Below, piece after piece: positions 1 to 6,397 of a stretch of 10,382 nucleotides of DNA. Position 1 is the first letter of the stretch; each line of letters starts with the position of its first letter. The stretch comes from Verrucomicrobiota bacterium (GTDB lineage Bacteria > Verrucomicrobiota > Verrucomicrobiia > Limisphaerales > JAFMIX01), in assembly GCA_026397895.1 (NCBI GenBank), contig JAPLTZ010000107.1:1-10382 (forward strand). Direction: 5' to 3'. The translations under genes were made by a program, and so were the position numbers. The notes under the pieces were generated by a model that was not told the DNA's origin, ran no database searches, and worked only from the letters and a program-made list of their open reading frames with translations.

Positions 1-549
1 GTTCGGCGAGGACATCAAGGCCTCGATGGCCGGCGGCACGAGCACGTGCGAGACGAGCAGGGAAAAATTCTTCAGCCCCTTCTGCGCGGCCTGGAACACG
101 GCCATGGCCGTGGCGGGCGCGGTGGTTTCAAAGCCGACGCCGAAGAAGACGACTTCCTTGGCGGGGTTCTGCTCGGCGAGCTTCACGGCGTCGAGCGGGG
201 AATAGACGATGCGCACGTCGCCGCCCTGGGCTTTGACGGAAAGCAGGTCGGTGGTGCTGCCGGGCACGCGGAGCATGTCGCCGAACGAGGTGAAGATGAC
301 GCCGGGGCGCGCGGCGATTTCTAGGGCTTGGTCAATCTTCTCCAGCGGCGTGACGCAGACGGGGCAGCCCGGGCCGTGGATGAGCGTGACTTGCTTGGGC
401 AGGAGTTCATCAATGCCGAACTTGACGATGGCGTGGGTCTGGCCGCCGCAGACTTCCATGAGCGTCCACGGTTTGGTGGTGACGCGGTGAATCTCGCGGG
501 CGAGTTGTTGGGCGAGTTCGCCGTCGCGGTATTCGTCGAGGTATTTCAC
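1..549 (-). CDS. hypD: HypD, [NiFe] hydrogenase maturation protein (partial, N-terminal half)
   Basis: HypD is the iron-sulfur scaffold that, with HypC, holds the Fe ion while CN and CO ligands are attached to make the Fe(CN)2CO group of [NiFe] hydrogenases. The window holds 183 codons, about half of the usual length of around 365 residues; the rest lies beyond the left edge. The protein begins MKYLDEYRDGELA. It shows MEVCGGQTHA with Cys34 and GPGCPVCVTP with Cys62 and Cys65, matching E. coli HypD Cys41, Cys69 and Cys72. FTSFGDMLRVPG and GFETTAPATA follow, both typical of the family. The start is a GTG (549-547) that overlaps the hypC stop as GTGA, so the two genes are translationally coupled. 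hypE is a likely next gene but is not in view. The reading frame is open to the window edge. Confidence 0.96.
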   Translation of the reverse strand, partial: MKYLDEYRDGELAQQLAREIHRVTTKPWTLMEVCGGQTHAIVKFGIDELLPKQVTLIHGPGCPVCVTPLEKIDQALEIAARPGVIFTSFGDMLRVPGSTTDLLSVKAQGGDVRIVYSPLDAVKLAEQNPAKEVVFFGVGFETTAPATAMAVFQAAQKGLKNFSLLVSHVLVPPAIEALMSSPN

Positions 550-800
550 GGCCCGGTCGCCTCCAACTCGCCGAGTTCCTCCATGCGTTTGAGATACGCG
601 AAGACTTTCTGCGCCTCGGCCTCGTCCACTTTGCTCAACGCGAAGCCGACGTGCACGATGACGTAATCGCCGACCGCCGCATCTGGCACATAGGCGAGGT
701 TGATTTCTTTGACGATGCCGCCGAAGTCCACCTTGCCGGTGCGGAACGTGGGTTCTTCACCGGCGATGCTGATGACTTTTCCTGGGACTGCGAGGCACAT
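546..800 (-). CDS. hypC: HypC, hydrogenase maturation chaperone
   Basis: HypC is a small chaperone that carries the Fe(CN)2CO moiety with HypD and delivers it to the apo large subunit. The 84-residue product has the usual family length. It starts with the diagnostic MCLAVPGKV, whose Cys2 is the essential iron ligand after removal of Met1, and has a conserved-type histidine at residue 50 (VIVHVGFAL), equivalent to E. coli His51. The C-terminal helix (KVDEAEAQKVFAYLKRMEE) is also typical. The gene starts one base after the hypF stop, and its own stop overlaps the hypD GTG start, so hypF-hypC-hypD reads as one operon. Confidence 0.97.
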   Translation of the reverse strand: MCLAVPGKVISIAGEEPTFRTGKVDFGGIVKEINLAYVPDAAVGDYVIVHVGFALSKVDEAEAQKVFAYLKRMEELGELEATGP

Positions 801-801
801 A

Positions 802-3450
802 TCAAATTGTTTTCTGCTCGCGCAACGCGGCCATCACTTGGCCGAGCGCGATGCCGCCGTCGTTGGGCGGGACGCGCTGATGCCAGTATGGACGGAAGCC
901 TTTCAACTGCAAGCGCCGCACGGTGGTCTCGGTCAGGTAACGGTTCTGGAAACAGCCGCCGGAAAGGACGACGCGCGGCTGGTTGAGGCGATTGGCCACG
1001 CCGACGATGGAGCGGAACAGCGCGTTGTGGAATTTGGCGGAAATCATCTCCACGCTCACGCCGTGGCGCACGTCGGCGAGAATGCCTTCGAGCAACACCG
1101 CCCAGTCGAGGATGATGGGCGACTGGTTTTTGCCGTCGCTGCCGTGCTCGCTCAACAGCCGGTAATGCTCCTCCGTGTCCACGTCTTCGAGCGCGAACTC
1201 CAAGTCCATCGCAGCCTGGCCCTCGAAGTCGAGGTGCTGCCGCAGGCCGGTGAGCGAAGCGACGGCGTCGAACAGCCGGCCCATGCTCGTGGTCACCGGC
1301 GAATTGATGCCGCGCGCGAGCATCGTGCGCAGCGCGGCCAGCTCCGTCGGGGAAAAGGCGGCGATGGTCGGCAAATCCTTGTGCTCGAAAACTTCCTCGC
1401 CCATCAGTTCGTAAAGCAATCCGAGCGCGACGCGGCGGGGTTCTTTCACGGCCTTGTCGCCTCCGGGCAATCGGAACGGGCGCAGATGGGCGACGCGTTC
1501 GATCTTGGTTTCGGTGACGAGGAAAAATTCGCCGCCCCAGATCGTGCCGTCGAGGCCGTAGCCGGTGCCGTCCCACGCGACGCCGAGCACGGGCGGCGCG
1601 AGTTCGTTCTCCGCCATGCAGGAGAGGACGTGGGCGATGTGGTGCTGGACGCCGATGTAGCGCGGGCTTTCAGCCTGCGGGTTCGCGGAGCATCCTTGCT
1701 CCGCGTTGGAACTGGCGGCAGGGATGCCGCCAGAACCCGCAGGCAAGGATGCCTGCGCTACTCGCTCCAAGGCAAATTTCGTGGAGAGATAATCCGGGTG
1801 CAGGTCGGCGGCGATGATTGCGGGCTTTACCTCGTAGAGCGCAGGCAACTCGGCGGCGACGCGGCGGAAGGCGTGGTTCGCCTGCTCCGTTTCCAGATCG
1901 CCGATGTGCTGGCTGACGAAAATCTGGTTGCCGACGGCCAGCGCGACGGAATTTTTCAGGTGCGCGCCAACGGCCAGGACAATTTCGGAGTGCGGAGTGC
2001 GGAGTGCGGAGTTGATTCCAAGCGCGGTGGGCAGTTCATTCCGCACTTCGCATTCCGCATTCCGCATTTGCACCGGGAGCGGCGCATAGCCACGGGCGCG
2101 TCGCAGAATCATCTCGCGGTCGAGCATGACGCGGACGATGGAGTCGTCCACGTGGCGCACGATGGGGCGGTTGTGGACGAGGAAGACGTCGGCGATTTCG
2201 CGGAGGCGGTCGTAGGCCTCGTCCTCGTCGGTGCAGATGGGTTCGTCGCTCAGGTTGCCGCTGGTGCAGACGACGGGGAAGCCGAGTTCGGCGAGCAGCA
2301 GGTGGTGCAGCGGCGTGTAGGGCAGCATCACGCCGAGGTAGGGATTGCCGGGGGCGATGGACGGCGCGATGGGCGACTGGGCGTTAGGAATTTTCTTGAG
2401 CAGCACGATGGGCGCTTCGGGCGATTGCAGCAGGCGTTCCTCCAGCGGCGAAACTTTGCAGACGGCTTTCACGGCGGCGAGCGTGGGGAACATGACGGCG
2501 AGCGGCTTGCCTTCGCGATGCTTGCGGGCGCGCAGGCGGCAGATGGCCTGTTCCTCGTGCGCGGCGACGATGAGGTGGAAGCCGCCGAGGCCCTTGATGG
2601 CGACGATCTGGCGGCGGCGGATGGCCTTGGCGGCGGCGAGCAGCGCGGCATGGCCGTTGCGCAGGGCGGGGTGGTTGGGCGGCAACGAGCGTGCGGCGCG
2701 GCCTTTCAGACGGTCGGTGTTGCTCTGCCAGAACGCGAGTTGCGGGCCGCAGACGGGGCAGGCGTTCGGCTGCGCGTGGAAACGGCGGTTGGCGGGGTCG
2801 TCGTATTCAAACTGGCACGCGGGACACATCGTGAAGTTTTTCATCGAGGTGTTCGCGCGGTCGTAGGGCAGGGCTTCGATGATGCTGAAGCGCGGGCCGC
2901 AATGCGTGCAGTTGGTGAACGGGTAGAGATGGCGGCGGTTGCGCGGATCGAAAATTTCGCGGAGACAATCCGGGCAGGTCGCGGCGTCAGGGAGGACGAG
3001 GGCGGTTTTCTCGCCGCCGGTTTCGCTGGGGCGGATTTCAAAGCCAGCGTAGCCGACGGGGTCGAGCCGCGAGGGTTCGAGGCTCTGGATGAAGCCGCGT
3101 GGCGGATGCTCGGTGTCGAGGCGGCGGAGAAAAATTTCCAGTTCGGCGGGCGGGCCCTCGACTTCGACGAAGACGCCTTGGGCGGAATTGTTGACCCAGC
3201 CGGTGAGATGCAGTTCGGTGGCAAGGCGATAGATGAAGGGACGGAAGCCCACGCCCTGAACGGCGCCGCGAATCGCGACTTTCAAGCGCGTGCGCTGCCG
3301 GATCGTGGTGTAGCCGCCCGCCTTGGCACCGGGCGGGGCGCTGGAACCAGAACTGGTTTCAGCGGCCACCGCCGGGGTTTTGGCGAGCGTTGCCGTTGGA
3401 TAAGATACGCCCACGCCTACATGAAAACGGATTAGATGTCCTGAAACCAT
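802..3450 (-). CDS. hypF: HypF, carbamoyltransferase for cyanide ligand synthesis
   Basis: HypF makes the carbamoyl group that HypE turns into the cyanide ligands of the active site. From the ATG at 3450 it would have 882 residues, against roughly 750-770 for the family. Domains in order: acylphosphatase-like (about 55-140, with RGAVQGVGFRPF); two zinc fingers (Cys159/162/181/184 and Cys209/212/231/234); a YrdC-like domain (about 262-455, including KGLGGFH and KHREGKPLAVMF); and a Kae1-like domain with the HHIAH metal site (603-607), DGTGYG (627-632) and LSGGCFQN (829-836). The excess length comes from a non-conserved N-terminal stretch of about 54 residues and two repeat-derived in-frame insertions (residues about 462-489 and 563-597). 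The start is uncertain: the frame stays open upstream to 3546, but that would overlap hypA, and starts downstream of 3450 are possible. All key motifs are present, so the gene looks functional. Confidence 0.96.
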   Translation of the reverse strand: MVSGHLIRFHVGVGVSYPTATLAKTPAVAAETSSGSSAPPGAKAGGYTTIRQRTRLKVAIRGAVQGVGFRPFIYRLATELHLTGWVNNSAQGVFVEVEGPPAELEIFLRRLDTEHPPRGFIQSLEPSRLDPVGYAGFEIRPSETGGEKTALVLPDAATCPDCLREIFDPRNRRHLYPFTNCTHCGPRFSIIEALPYDRANTSMKNFTMCPACQFEYDDPANRRFHAQPNACPVCGPQLAFWQSNTDRLKGRAARSLPPNHPALRNGHAALLAAAKAIRRRQIVAIKGLGGFHLIVAAHEEQAICRLRARKHREGKPLAVMFPTLAAVKAVCKVSPLEERLLQSPEAPIVLLKKIPNAQSPIAPSIAPGNPYLGVMLPYTPLHHLLLAELGFPVVCTSGNLSDEPICTDEDEAYDRLREIADVFLVHNRPIVRHVDDSIVRVMLDREMILRRARGYAPLPVQMRNAECEVRNELPTALGINSALRTPHSEIVLAVGAHLKNSVALAVGNQIFVSQHIGDLETEQANHAFRRVAAELPALYEVKPAIIAADLHPDYLSTKFALERVAQASLPAGSGGIPAASSNAEQGCSANPQAESPRYIGVQHHIAHVLSCMAENELAPPVLGVAWDGTGYGLDGTIWGGEFFLVTETKIERVAHLRPFRLPGGDKAVKEPRRVALGLLYELMGEEVFEHKDLPTIAAFSPTELAALRTMLARGINSPVTTSMGRLFDAVASLTGLRQHLDFEGQAAMDLEFALEDVDTEEHYRLLSEHGSDGKNQSPIILDWAVLLEGILADVRHGVSVEMISAKFHNALFRSIVGVANRLNQPRVVLSGGCFQNRYLTETTVRRLQLKGFRPYWHQRVPPNDGGIALGQVMAALREQKTI
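1658..1760. repeat. Palindromic triple-hairpin repeat inserted in frame in hypF
   Basis: This 103-bp element has ends TAGCGC and GCGCTA in inverted orientation. Inside is an 11-bp inverted pair (GCCTGCGGGTT at 1673-1683, its complement at 1734-1744). Three compact hairpins with 4-nt loops are visible: CGCGGAGCA/TGCTCCGCG (1684-1692/1697-1705), CTGGCGGCA/TGCCGCCAG (1712-1720/1725-1733), and GCAGGCA/TGCCTGC (1739-1745/1750-1756). It has no stop in the hypF frame and encodes a low-complexity Ala/Ser/Gly/Pro stretch just before the conserved RYIGVQHHIAH segment. I recall similar elements as dispersed repeats in Verrucomicrobiota, but cannot confirm copy number here. Confidence 0.85.
1986..2067. 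repeat. Heptad-repeat inverted element inserted in frame in hypF
   Basis: The left arm has CGGAGTG three times in tandem (1986-2006), then CGGAGTT. The right arm has ATTCCGC units on the same 7-bp period (2038-2044, 2052-2058, 2059-2065), with a degenerate ACTTCGC between. The arms are imperfectly complementary (mainly G-T differences), so the whole can fold as a long hairpin. In HypF it encodes residues about 462-489 (beginning MRNAECEVRNE), lying between the conserved RRARGYAP and AVGAHLKNS segments, where other HypF proteins have a short linker. It leaves the frame open. Confidence 0.75.
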
Positions 3451-3540
3451 CCCTTCGTTGGCGAAGTTTGCGTAATTCTTGTTTTGCGGGGCGGAAAGAT
3501 TGATTTTCCGGCGGCTCGCGGCCAGTGTGTAGCTGTTGCG
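3451..3540. promoter_or_regulatory. Divergent intergenic region between hypF and hypA
   Basis: These 90 bases separate the leftward hypFCD operon (start taken at 3450) from the rightward hypAB operon. By position they should hold both promoters and the hypA ribosome binding site. I see no convincing -35/-10 pair on either strand and no strong Shine-Dalgarno before hypA. The hypF reading frame stays open across the region up to 3546, so the true boundary depends on the hypF start. Confidence 0.4.
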
Positions 3541-3873
3541 ATGCACGAAGTTTCCATCATGGAAGAAGCGGTGCGGCTGGCGGTGGATGCCGCCGACGGT
3601 CGGCGCGTGCGGAAATTGCGGCTGCGCATCGGCGTGTTAAGTGGAGTCGTGCCGGACGCGATGCGCTTCGCGTTCGACGTCGTGTGCCGCGATACTCCGG
3701 TGGCGGGCGCGACGCTGGAGATTGAATCCGTGCCGGCGGTCGCGTGGTGCGAAGCGTGCCAGTTGGAATTTGCGACTGCGGATTTTTTCAGCGAATGTCC
3801 CCGTTGCCGCAACGTGAACGGCGGGTTGCGGCGCGGCCGGGAAATGGAAATCGCCTCGGTGGAGCTTGAATGA
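3541..3873 (+). CDS. hypA: HypA, nickel metallochaperone
   Basis: HypA binds nickel and, with the GTPase HypB, inserts it into the hydrogenase large subunit. The 110-residue product starts MHEVSIMEEAV. His2 next to Met1 is the known nickel ligand, which fixes the start at 3541 even though the frame is open further upstream. The zinc domain is clear: Cys70-x2-Cys73 and Cys86-x2-Cys89 (WCEAC and ECPRC). Length is normal for the family. It is the first gene of a rightward pair; the hypB ATG begins one base after the hypA stop, and a GGTGGAG stretch near the end of hypA (3858-3864) is well placed as the hypB ribosome binding site. Confidence 0.97.
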   Translation: MHEVSIMEEAVRLAVDAADGRRVRKLRLRIGVLSGVVPDAMRFAFDVVCRDTPVAGATLEIESVPAVAWCEACQLEFATADFFSECPRCRNVNGGLRRGREMEIASVELE

Positions 3874-3874
3874 T

Positions 3875-4666
3875 ATGTGCAAAGATTGCGGATGCGGACT
3901 CGGCGGTGGCAGCGTGAAAATCGGCGGTCACTCGCACGATGACCACGCGCATGACCACTCCCACGGCCATCATCACGGCCATGAACCCCAGCACGAGCAC
4001 GAGCACGGCCACGGCAGCAAGACCGTGAACCTCAACCGCTCGCTCATGGAGAAGAACGACCGGCTGGCGGAGCGCAACCGGGGATTTTTCCGCGCGAAGA
4101 AGCTGCTCGTGCTGAACGTGGTTTCCTCGCCCGGTTCGGGCAAGACGACTTTCATTCGCGAAACCGCCGCGCAACTGGCGGGCAAGCTGCGCGTGGGCGT
4201 CATCGTGGGCGACCTCGCCACGGACAACGACGCGGCGCGGCTGCGCACCGCCGGGATTCCCGTGGTGCAGATCGTCACCGGCACGGTCTGCCACCTCGAT
4301 GCGGAGATGGTTTCCAAGGCGGCGGCGCAACTGGACTTGGACAAGCTCGACGTGCTGGTCGTGGAGAACGTGGGCAACCTCGTGTGCCCGGCGGATTACG
4401 ATCTGGGCGAGGATTTGCGCGTGGTGCTGCTGTCCGTCACCGAAGGCGAGGACAAGCCGCTGAAGTATCCGCCGATGTTCCACTCGGCCAACGTGGCGGT
4501 GGTGACGAAGGGCGATATGGCGGCGGCAGCGGGCTTCAACCGCGATCTGGCGTTGCTGAACCTGAAGCGCATGAGCCATCACGCGGAAATCTTCGAGCTG
4601 TCCGCCAAGACGGGCGCGGGCATGAAGGCGTGGCTGGATTTTCTGGTGCAACGGCGGGCGGGCTAA
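3875..4666 (+). CDS. hypB: HypB, nickel-inserting GTPase with nickel-storage regions
   Basis: HypB is the GTPase partner of HypA in nickel insertion. The 263-residue product starts MCKDCGCG, the N-terminal high-affinity nickel site (Cys2, Cys5, Cys7; compare E. coli MCTTCGCG), which supports the ATG at 3875 over an in-frame TTG nine bases upstream. A histidine-rich stretch (about 19-47) follows, of the kind that stores nickel in other HypB proteins. The G domain has Walker A PGSGKTT (Lys90), GDLATDNDA (about 112-120), the Cys139-His140 metal site in GTVCHLDAEM, and a guanine-recognition motif read here as TKGD (211-214) rather than the usual NKxD. It lies directly after hypA in one transcription unit. 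Confidence 0.97.
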   Translation: MCKDCGCGLGGGSVKIGGHSHDDHAHDHSHGHHHGHEPQHEHEHGHGSKTVNLNRSLMEKNDRLAERNRGFFRAKKLLVLNVVSSPGSGKTTFIRETAAQLAGKLRVGVIVGDLATDNDAARLRTAGIPVVQIVTGTVCHLDAEMVSKAAAQLDLDKLDVLVVENVGNLVCPADYDLGEDLRVVLLSVTEGEDKPLKYPPMFHSANVAVVTKGDMAAAAGFNRDLALLNLKRMSHHAEIFELSAKTGAGMKAWLDFLVQRRAG

Positions 4667-4674
4667 AAGGTTTT

Positions 4675-4735
4675 AACCACGGAACTGCCGCGCCGGGCGC
4701 GAGCACGGCGAGTGGACACGGATTAACACGGATGG
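4675..4735. repeat. Short intergenic repeat remnant downstream of hypB
   Basis: The stretch contains CCACGGA near its start and CACGGATTAACACGGATG near its end, with a GC-rich core CCGCGCCGGGCGCG between. CACGGAT-type tandem phrases of this kind are frequent intergenic filler in some Verrucomicrobiota, as I recall. There is no open frame with coding character. The rest of the 169-bp gap between hypB and the antitoxin holds only the antitoxin promoter region. Confidence 0.4.
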
Positions 4736-4770
4736 GGCGGGGCGGGGGCGTAAAAGGCTGTTTCGGATAA

Positions 4771-4830
4771 GTCTTACAAAATAGTTGTTGCCTTACATTA
4801 TACGTGATGGCAGACTTTTGTCGAAAGGCA
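4771..4830 (+). promoter_or_regulatory. Likely vapBC promoter and ribosome binding site
   Basis: An AT-rich patch in a GC-rich region lies just upstream of the antitoxin gene. TTATAC (4798-4803) resembles a -10 box, with TTACAA (4774-4779) as a weak -35 at 18-bp spacing. CTTACA occurs twice, 19 bp apart (4773-4778 and 4792-4797), and could be an operator for the AbrB-type antitoxin; that is inference. GAAAGG at 4823-4828 is a good Shine-Dalgarno, 7 bases before the ATG at 4836. Confidence 0.4.
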
Positions 4831-4835
4831 GAAAC

Positions 4836-5087
4836 ATGAACGCAGCATACGTCACTTCCAAAGGCCAGTTGGTTGTTCCCTCGTCCATCCGCCGCCGGTT
4901 CGGCATCAAGCCCGGCACGCGCATCAACTTTGTGGAAGAAGGCGACCGCATCATCTTCCAGCCCGTCACCCGCGAATACATCAGCAGCTTTTGCGGCATC
5001 TTCAAGCAGAAGCCCGGTGAGAAATCCGTGGTGCAGGAACTCATTGAGGAGCGCCGCGCCGAAAAGGCAAAGGAAGACCGCGAATGA
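4836..5087 (+). CDS. vapB: AbrB/SpoVT-fold antitoxin (VapB-type)
   Basis: This is the likely antitoxin of a type II toxin-antitoxin pair: it should neutralise the downstream PIN toxin and repress its own promoter. The 83-residue protein begins MNAAYVTSKGQLVVPSSIRR, the swapped-hairpin AbrB DNA-binding fold, with FGIKPGTRINFVEEGDRIIF completing it (residues about 3-42). The charged C-terminal tail (ELIEERRAEKAKEDRE) is the expected toxin-binding segment. The ATG at 4836 was chosen because the AbrB fold starts there and GAAAGG sits 7 bases upstream; an in-frame upstream TTG at 4785 would add 17 residues with no family support. Its stop overlaps the toxin ATG as ATGA. Confidence 0.88.
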   Translation: MNAAYVTSKGQLVVPSSIRRRFGIKPGTRINFVEEGDRIIFQPVTREYISSFCGIFKQKPGEKSVVQELIEERRAEKAKEDRE

Positions 5088-5485
5088 AAACCACCGTGCT
5101 GGACGCCTCCGCGATGCTCGCCATGTTCTTTGGGCAGCCGGGCATGGAACAGGTGCGCGACCTTTTCCACAAGGCCTCCGAAGCCGACCGTCCGGTGTTC
5201 ATTTCGGCCGTGAACTGGGCGGAGGTGCTTTACAAGATGGAACGCAAGCACGGCAAGGCCGGCTACGAAACCGCGCGCCAGTTTGAGCGCACCACGCCAT
5301 TGGAAGCCGTGCCGGTTGACCGCGAACTGGCGGAAGCCGCCGCCCTGTTGAAGAACGAATACGACCTGGGACTGGCCGATGCCTTTGCCGCCGCGCTCGC
5401 CAAAAGCAAGAAAGCCGAACTCATCACCGGCGACCACGAATTCAAGGCGGTCGAAAAAGAAATCAAAATCAACTGGCTGAAATAA
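5084..5485 (+). CDS. vapC: PIN-domain ribonuclease toxin (VapC-type)
   Basis: PIN-domain toxins are Mg-dependent RNases that cleave tRNA or rRNA and stop growth when the antitoxin is lost. The 133-residue protein has the four-acid PIN signature: Asp7 in VLDASAML, Glu47 in NWAEV, Asp99 in GLADAFAAALA, and Asp117 in LITGDHEF. Length is normal for VapC. It overlaps the antitoxin by ATGA, the usual coupled arrangement. The gene ends two bases short of the convergent stop of the DUF3883 gene, so there is no room for a separate terminator between them. The specific RNA target cannot be read from sequence. Confidence 0.9.
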   Translation: MKTTVLDASAMLAMFFGQPGMEQVRDLFHKASEADRPVFISAVNWAEVLYKMERKHGKAGYETARQFERTTPLEAVPVDRELAEAAALLKNEYDLGLADAFAAALAKSKKAELITGDHEFKAVEKEIKINWLK

Positions 5486-5487
5486 TT

Positions 5488-6336
5488 TCAGCGCGGCAAC
5501 GCCGCATACTGCATTGGATCAAGCGAACAGGTGTTGCGAAGAGAACCGGCCAAAACGAAAAGTTTCGGTTGGCGAGCGAAGTTGAAAAGGCGGTAGAGTT
5601 GATATTGGTTTTCTCTTGTTTCAGAAACTTCAACTTCATTTTTGGAAGCAAAGAATGGCGTCAGTGCTCCGAAGCGTGTGGTTTTGACCTCAATCAATTT
5701 TTCTCTTTCATCGGTTTCAAAAGACAAAATATCAAAACCAAGATGGTCGCCTCGTGAATTGGCGACGTGTTCAATTCGGTTCGCCAAATCTTTTCTTCCC
5801 GCGTGCCAAAGCCGTTTGTGTTCAAATTCCAGAACCAGCTTTTCTCCAGCCAATCCCAGGGCCTGATTCCGTGATTCAATCTCAAGATAATTTCTTCGGA
5901 CCGGCTTGCGAATGCGCGGAGCGCTGTCGTGGAGCTTGGGTTTGTCTTCTTCTCGGCGCGGCGGGTTGACCAATATTGCCAACACGTCGGTTACGACAGG
6001 AAGTTGTTCAACTGGTTGCTCAACCGCCGCCGCTGCCGCTTGATGCAGGCCAACCGCATTGAGCAGGCGATCTTCGACAACATCGTAGAGAAGCCGTTGA
6101 TAGTTTGGCAGCGGCTTGTATCCGTCAATGTATGGATACCCAAGTTCAATCAAGACGGCGCTGATGTTTTGATGCTTCAGTTCAACCGCCGCTTTTGTTC
6201 GGTTGTTGAGAAGCTTCTGAAGATTGCGGTTGTGTTCGGCCTTGTTGAACGGCTCATCGCGAAGCTCCATTGCAAGCATCTGGAAGTAATCCGAGACTGT
6301 TGCTTCAACTTCTTCGCGTGACCAATGCTCTGCCAT
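5488..6336 (-). CDS. DUF3883 (NO VEIN C-terminal-like) domain protein, putative nuclease fold
   Basis: Function is unknown. The 282-residue protein has an N-terminal region starting MAEHWSREEVEATVSDYF, with HQNISAVLIELGYPYIDGYKP (55-75), that I recognise as a recurring partner of DUF3883. A variable Ala/Pro/Glu-rich linker (about 95-145) follows, then a C-terminal DUF3883-like domain (about 150-265). That domain has GFDI (200-203) and IEVKTT (215-220). Asp202, Glu216 and Lys218 have the spacing of a PD-(D/E)xK nuclease core, so nuclease activity is a reasonable inference but unproven. DUF3883 proteins are often found near restriction or defense genes. The start at 6336 was chosen because family similarity begins there; an ATG at 6372 would add 12 residues. 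Its base composition is visibly less GC-rich than the hyp and hox genes, suggesting separate acquisition. It is divergent from the Vsr-like gene. Confidence 0.75.
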   Translation of the reverse strand: MAEHWSREEVEATVSDYFQMLAMELRDEPFNKAEHNRNLQKLLNNRTKAAVELKHQNISAVLIELGYPYIDGYKPLPNYQRLLYDVVEDRLLNAVGLHQAAAAAVEQPVEQLPVVTDVLAILVNPPRREEDKPKLHDSAPRIRKPVRRNYLEIESRNQALGLAGEKLVLEFEHKRLWHAGRKDLANRIEHVANSRGDHLGFDILSFETDEREKLIEVKTTRFGALTPFFASKNEVEVSETRENQYQLYRLFNFARQPKLFVLAGSLRNTCSLDPMQYAALPR

Positions 6337-6397
6337 ACCTTGTGTCCAGGTTGTGCTTTGACGGTTGGGCATGGCAAGTCCACATTTTGAATAAGTG

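Noticed and set aside
635..1576. A same-strand, different-frame open frame inside hypF and hypC
   Set aside because: It is Arg/Pro/Ala-rich and overlaps two genes with conserved motifs in another frame, so it is a frame shadow.
1986..2067. Possible CRISPR-like array because of regularly spaced short repeats
   Set aside because: The units are 7 bp in direct tandem without spacers and lie in frame inside hypF, which does not fit a CRISPR array.
700..3435. A very long plus-strand open frame (about 911 codons) opposite hypF
   Set aside because: It is antisense to a fully recognisable HypF, its translation has no recognisable domain, and it is rich in Gly, Ala, Asp, Glu and Val, as expected opposite a GC-rich gene.
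3451..3546. Extending HypF upstream to 3546 for a 914-residue protein
   Set aside because: It would overlap the divergent hypA start and adds sequence without family similarity, so a start at or after 3450 is more likely.
3788..4651. A minus-strand open frame of about 287 codons opposite hypB
   Set aside because: It is antisense to HypB, whose motifs are clear. The His- and Arg-rich content and valine runs are complements of the hypB codons.
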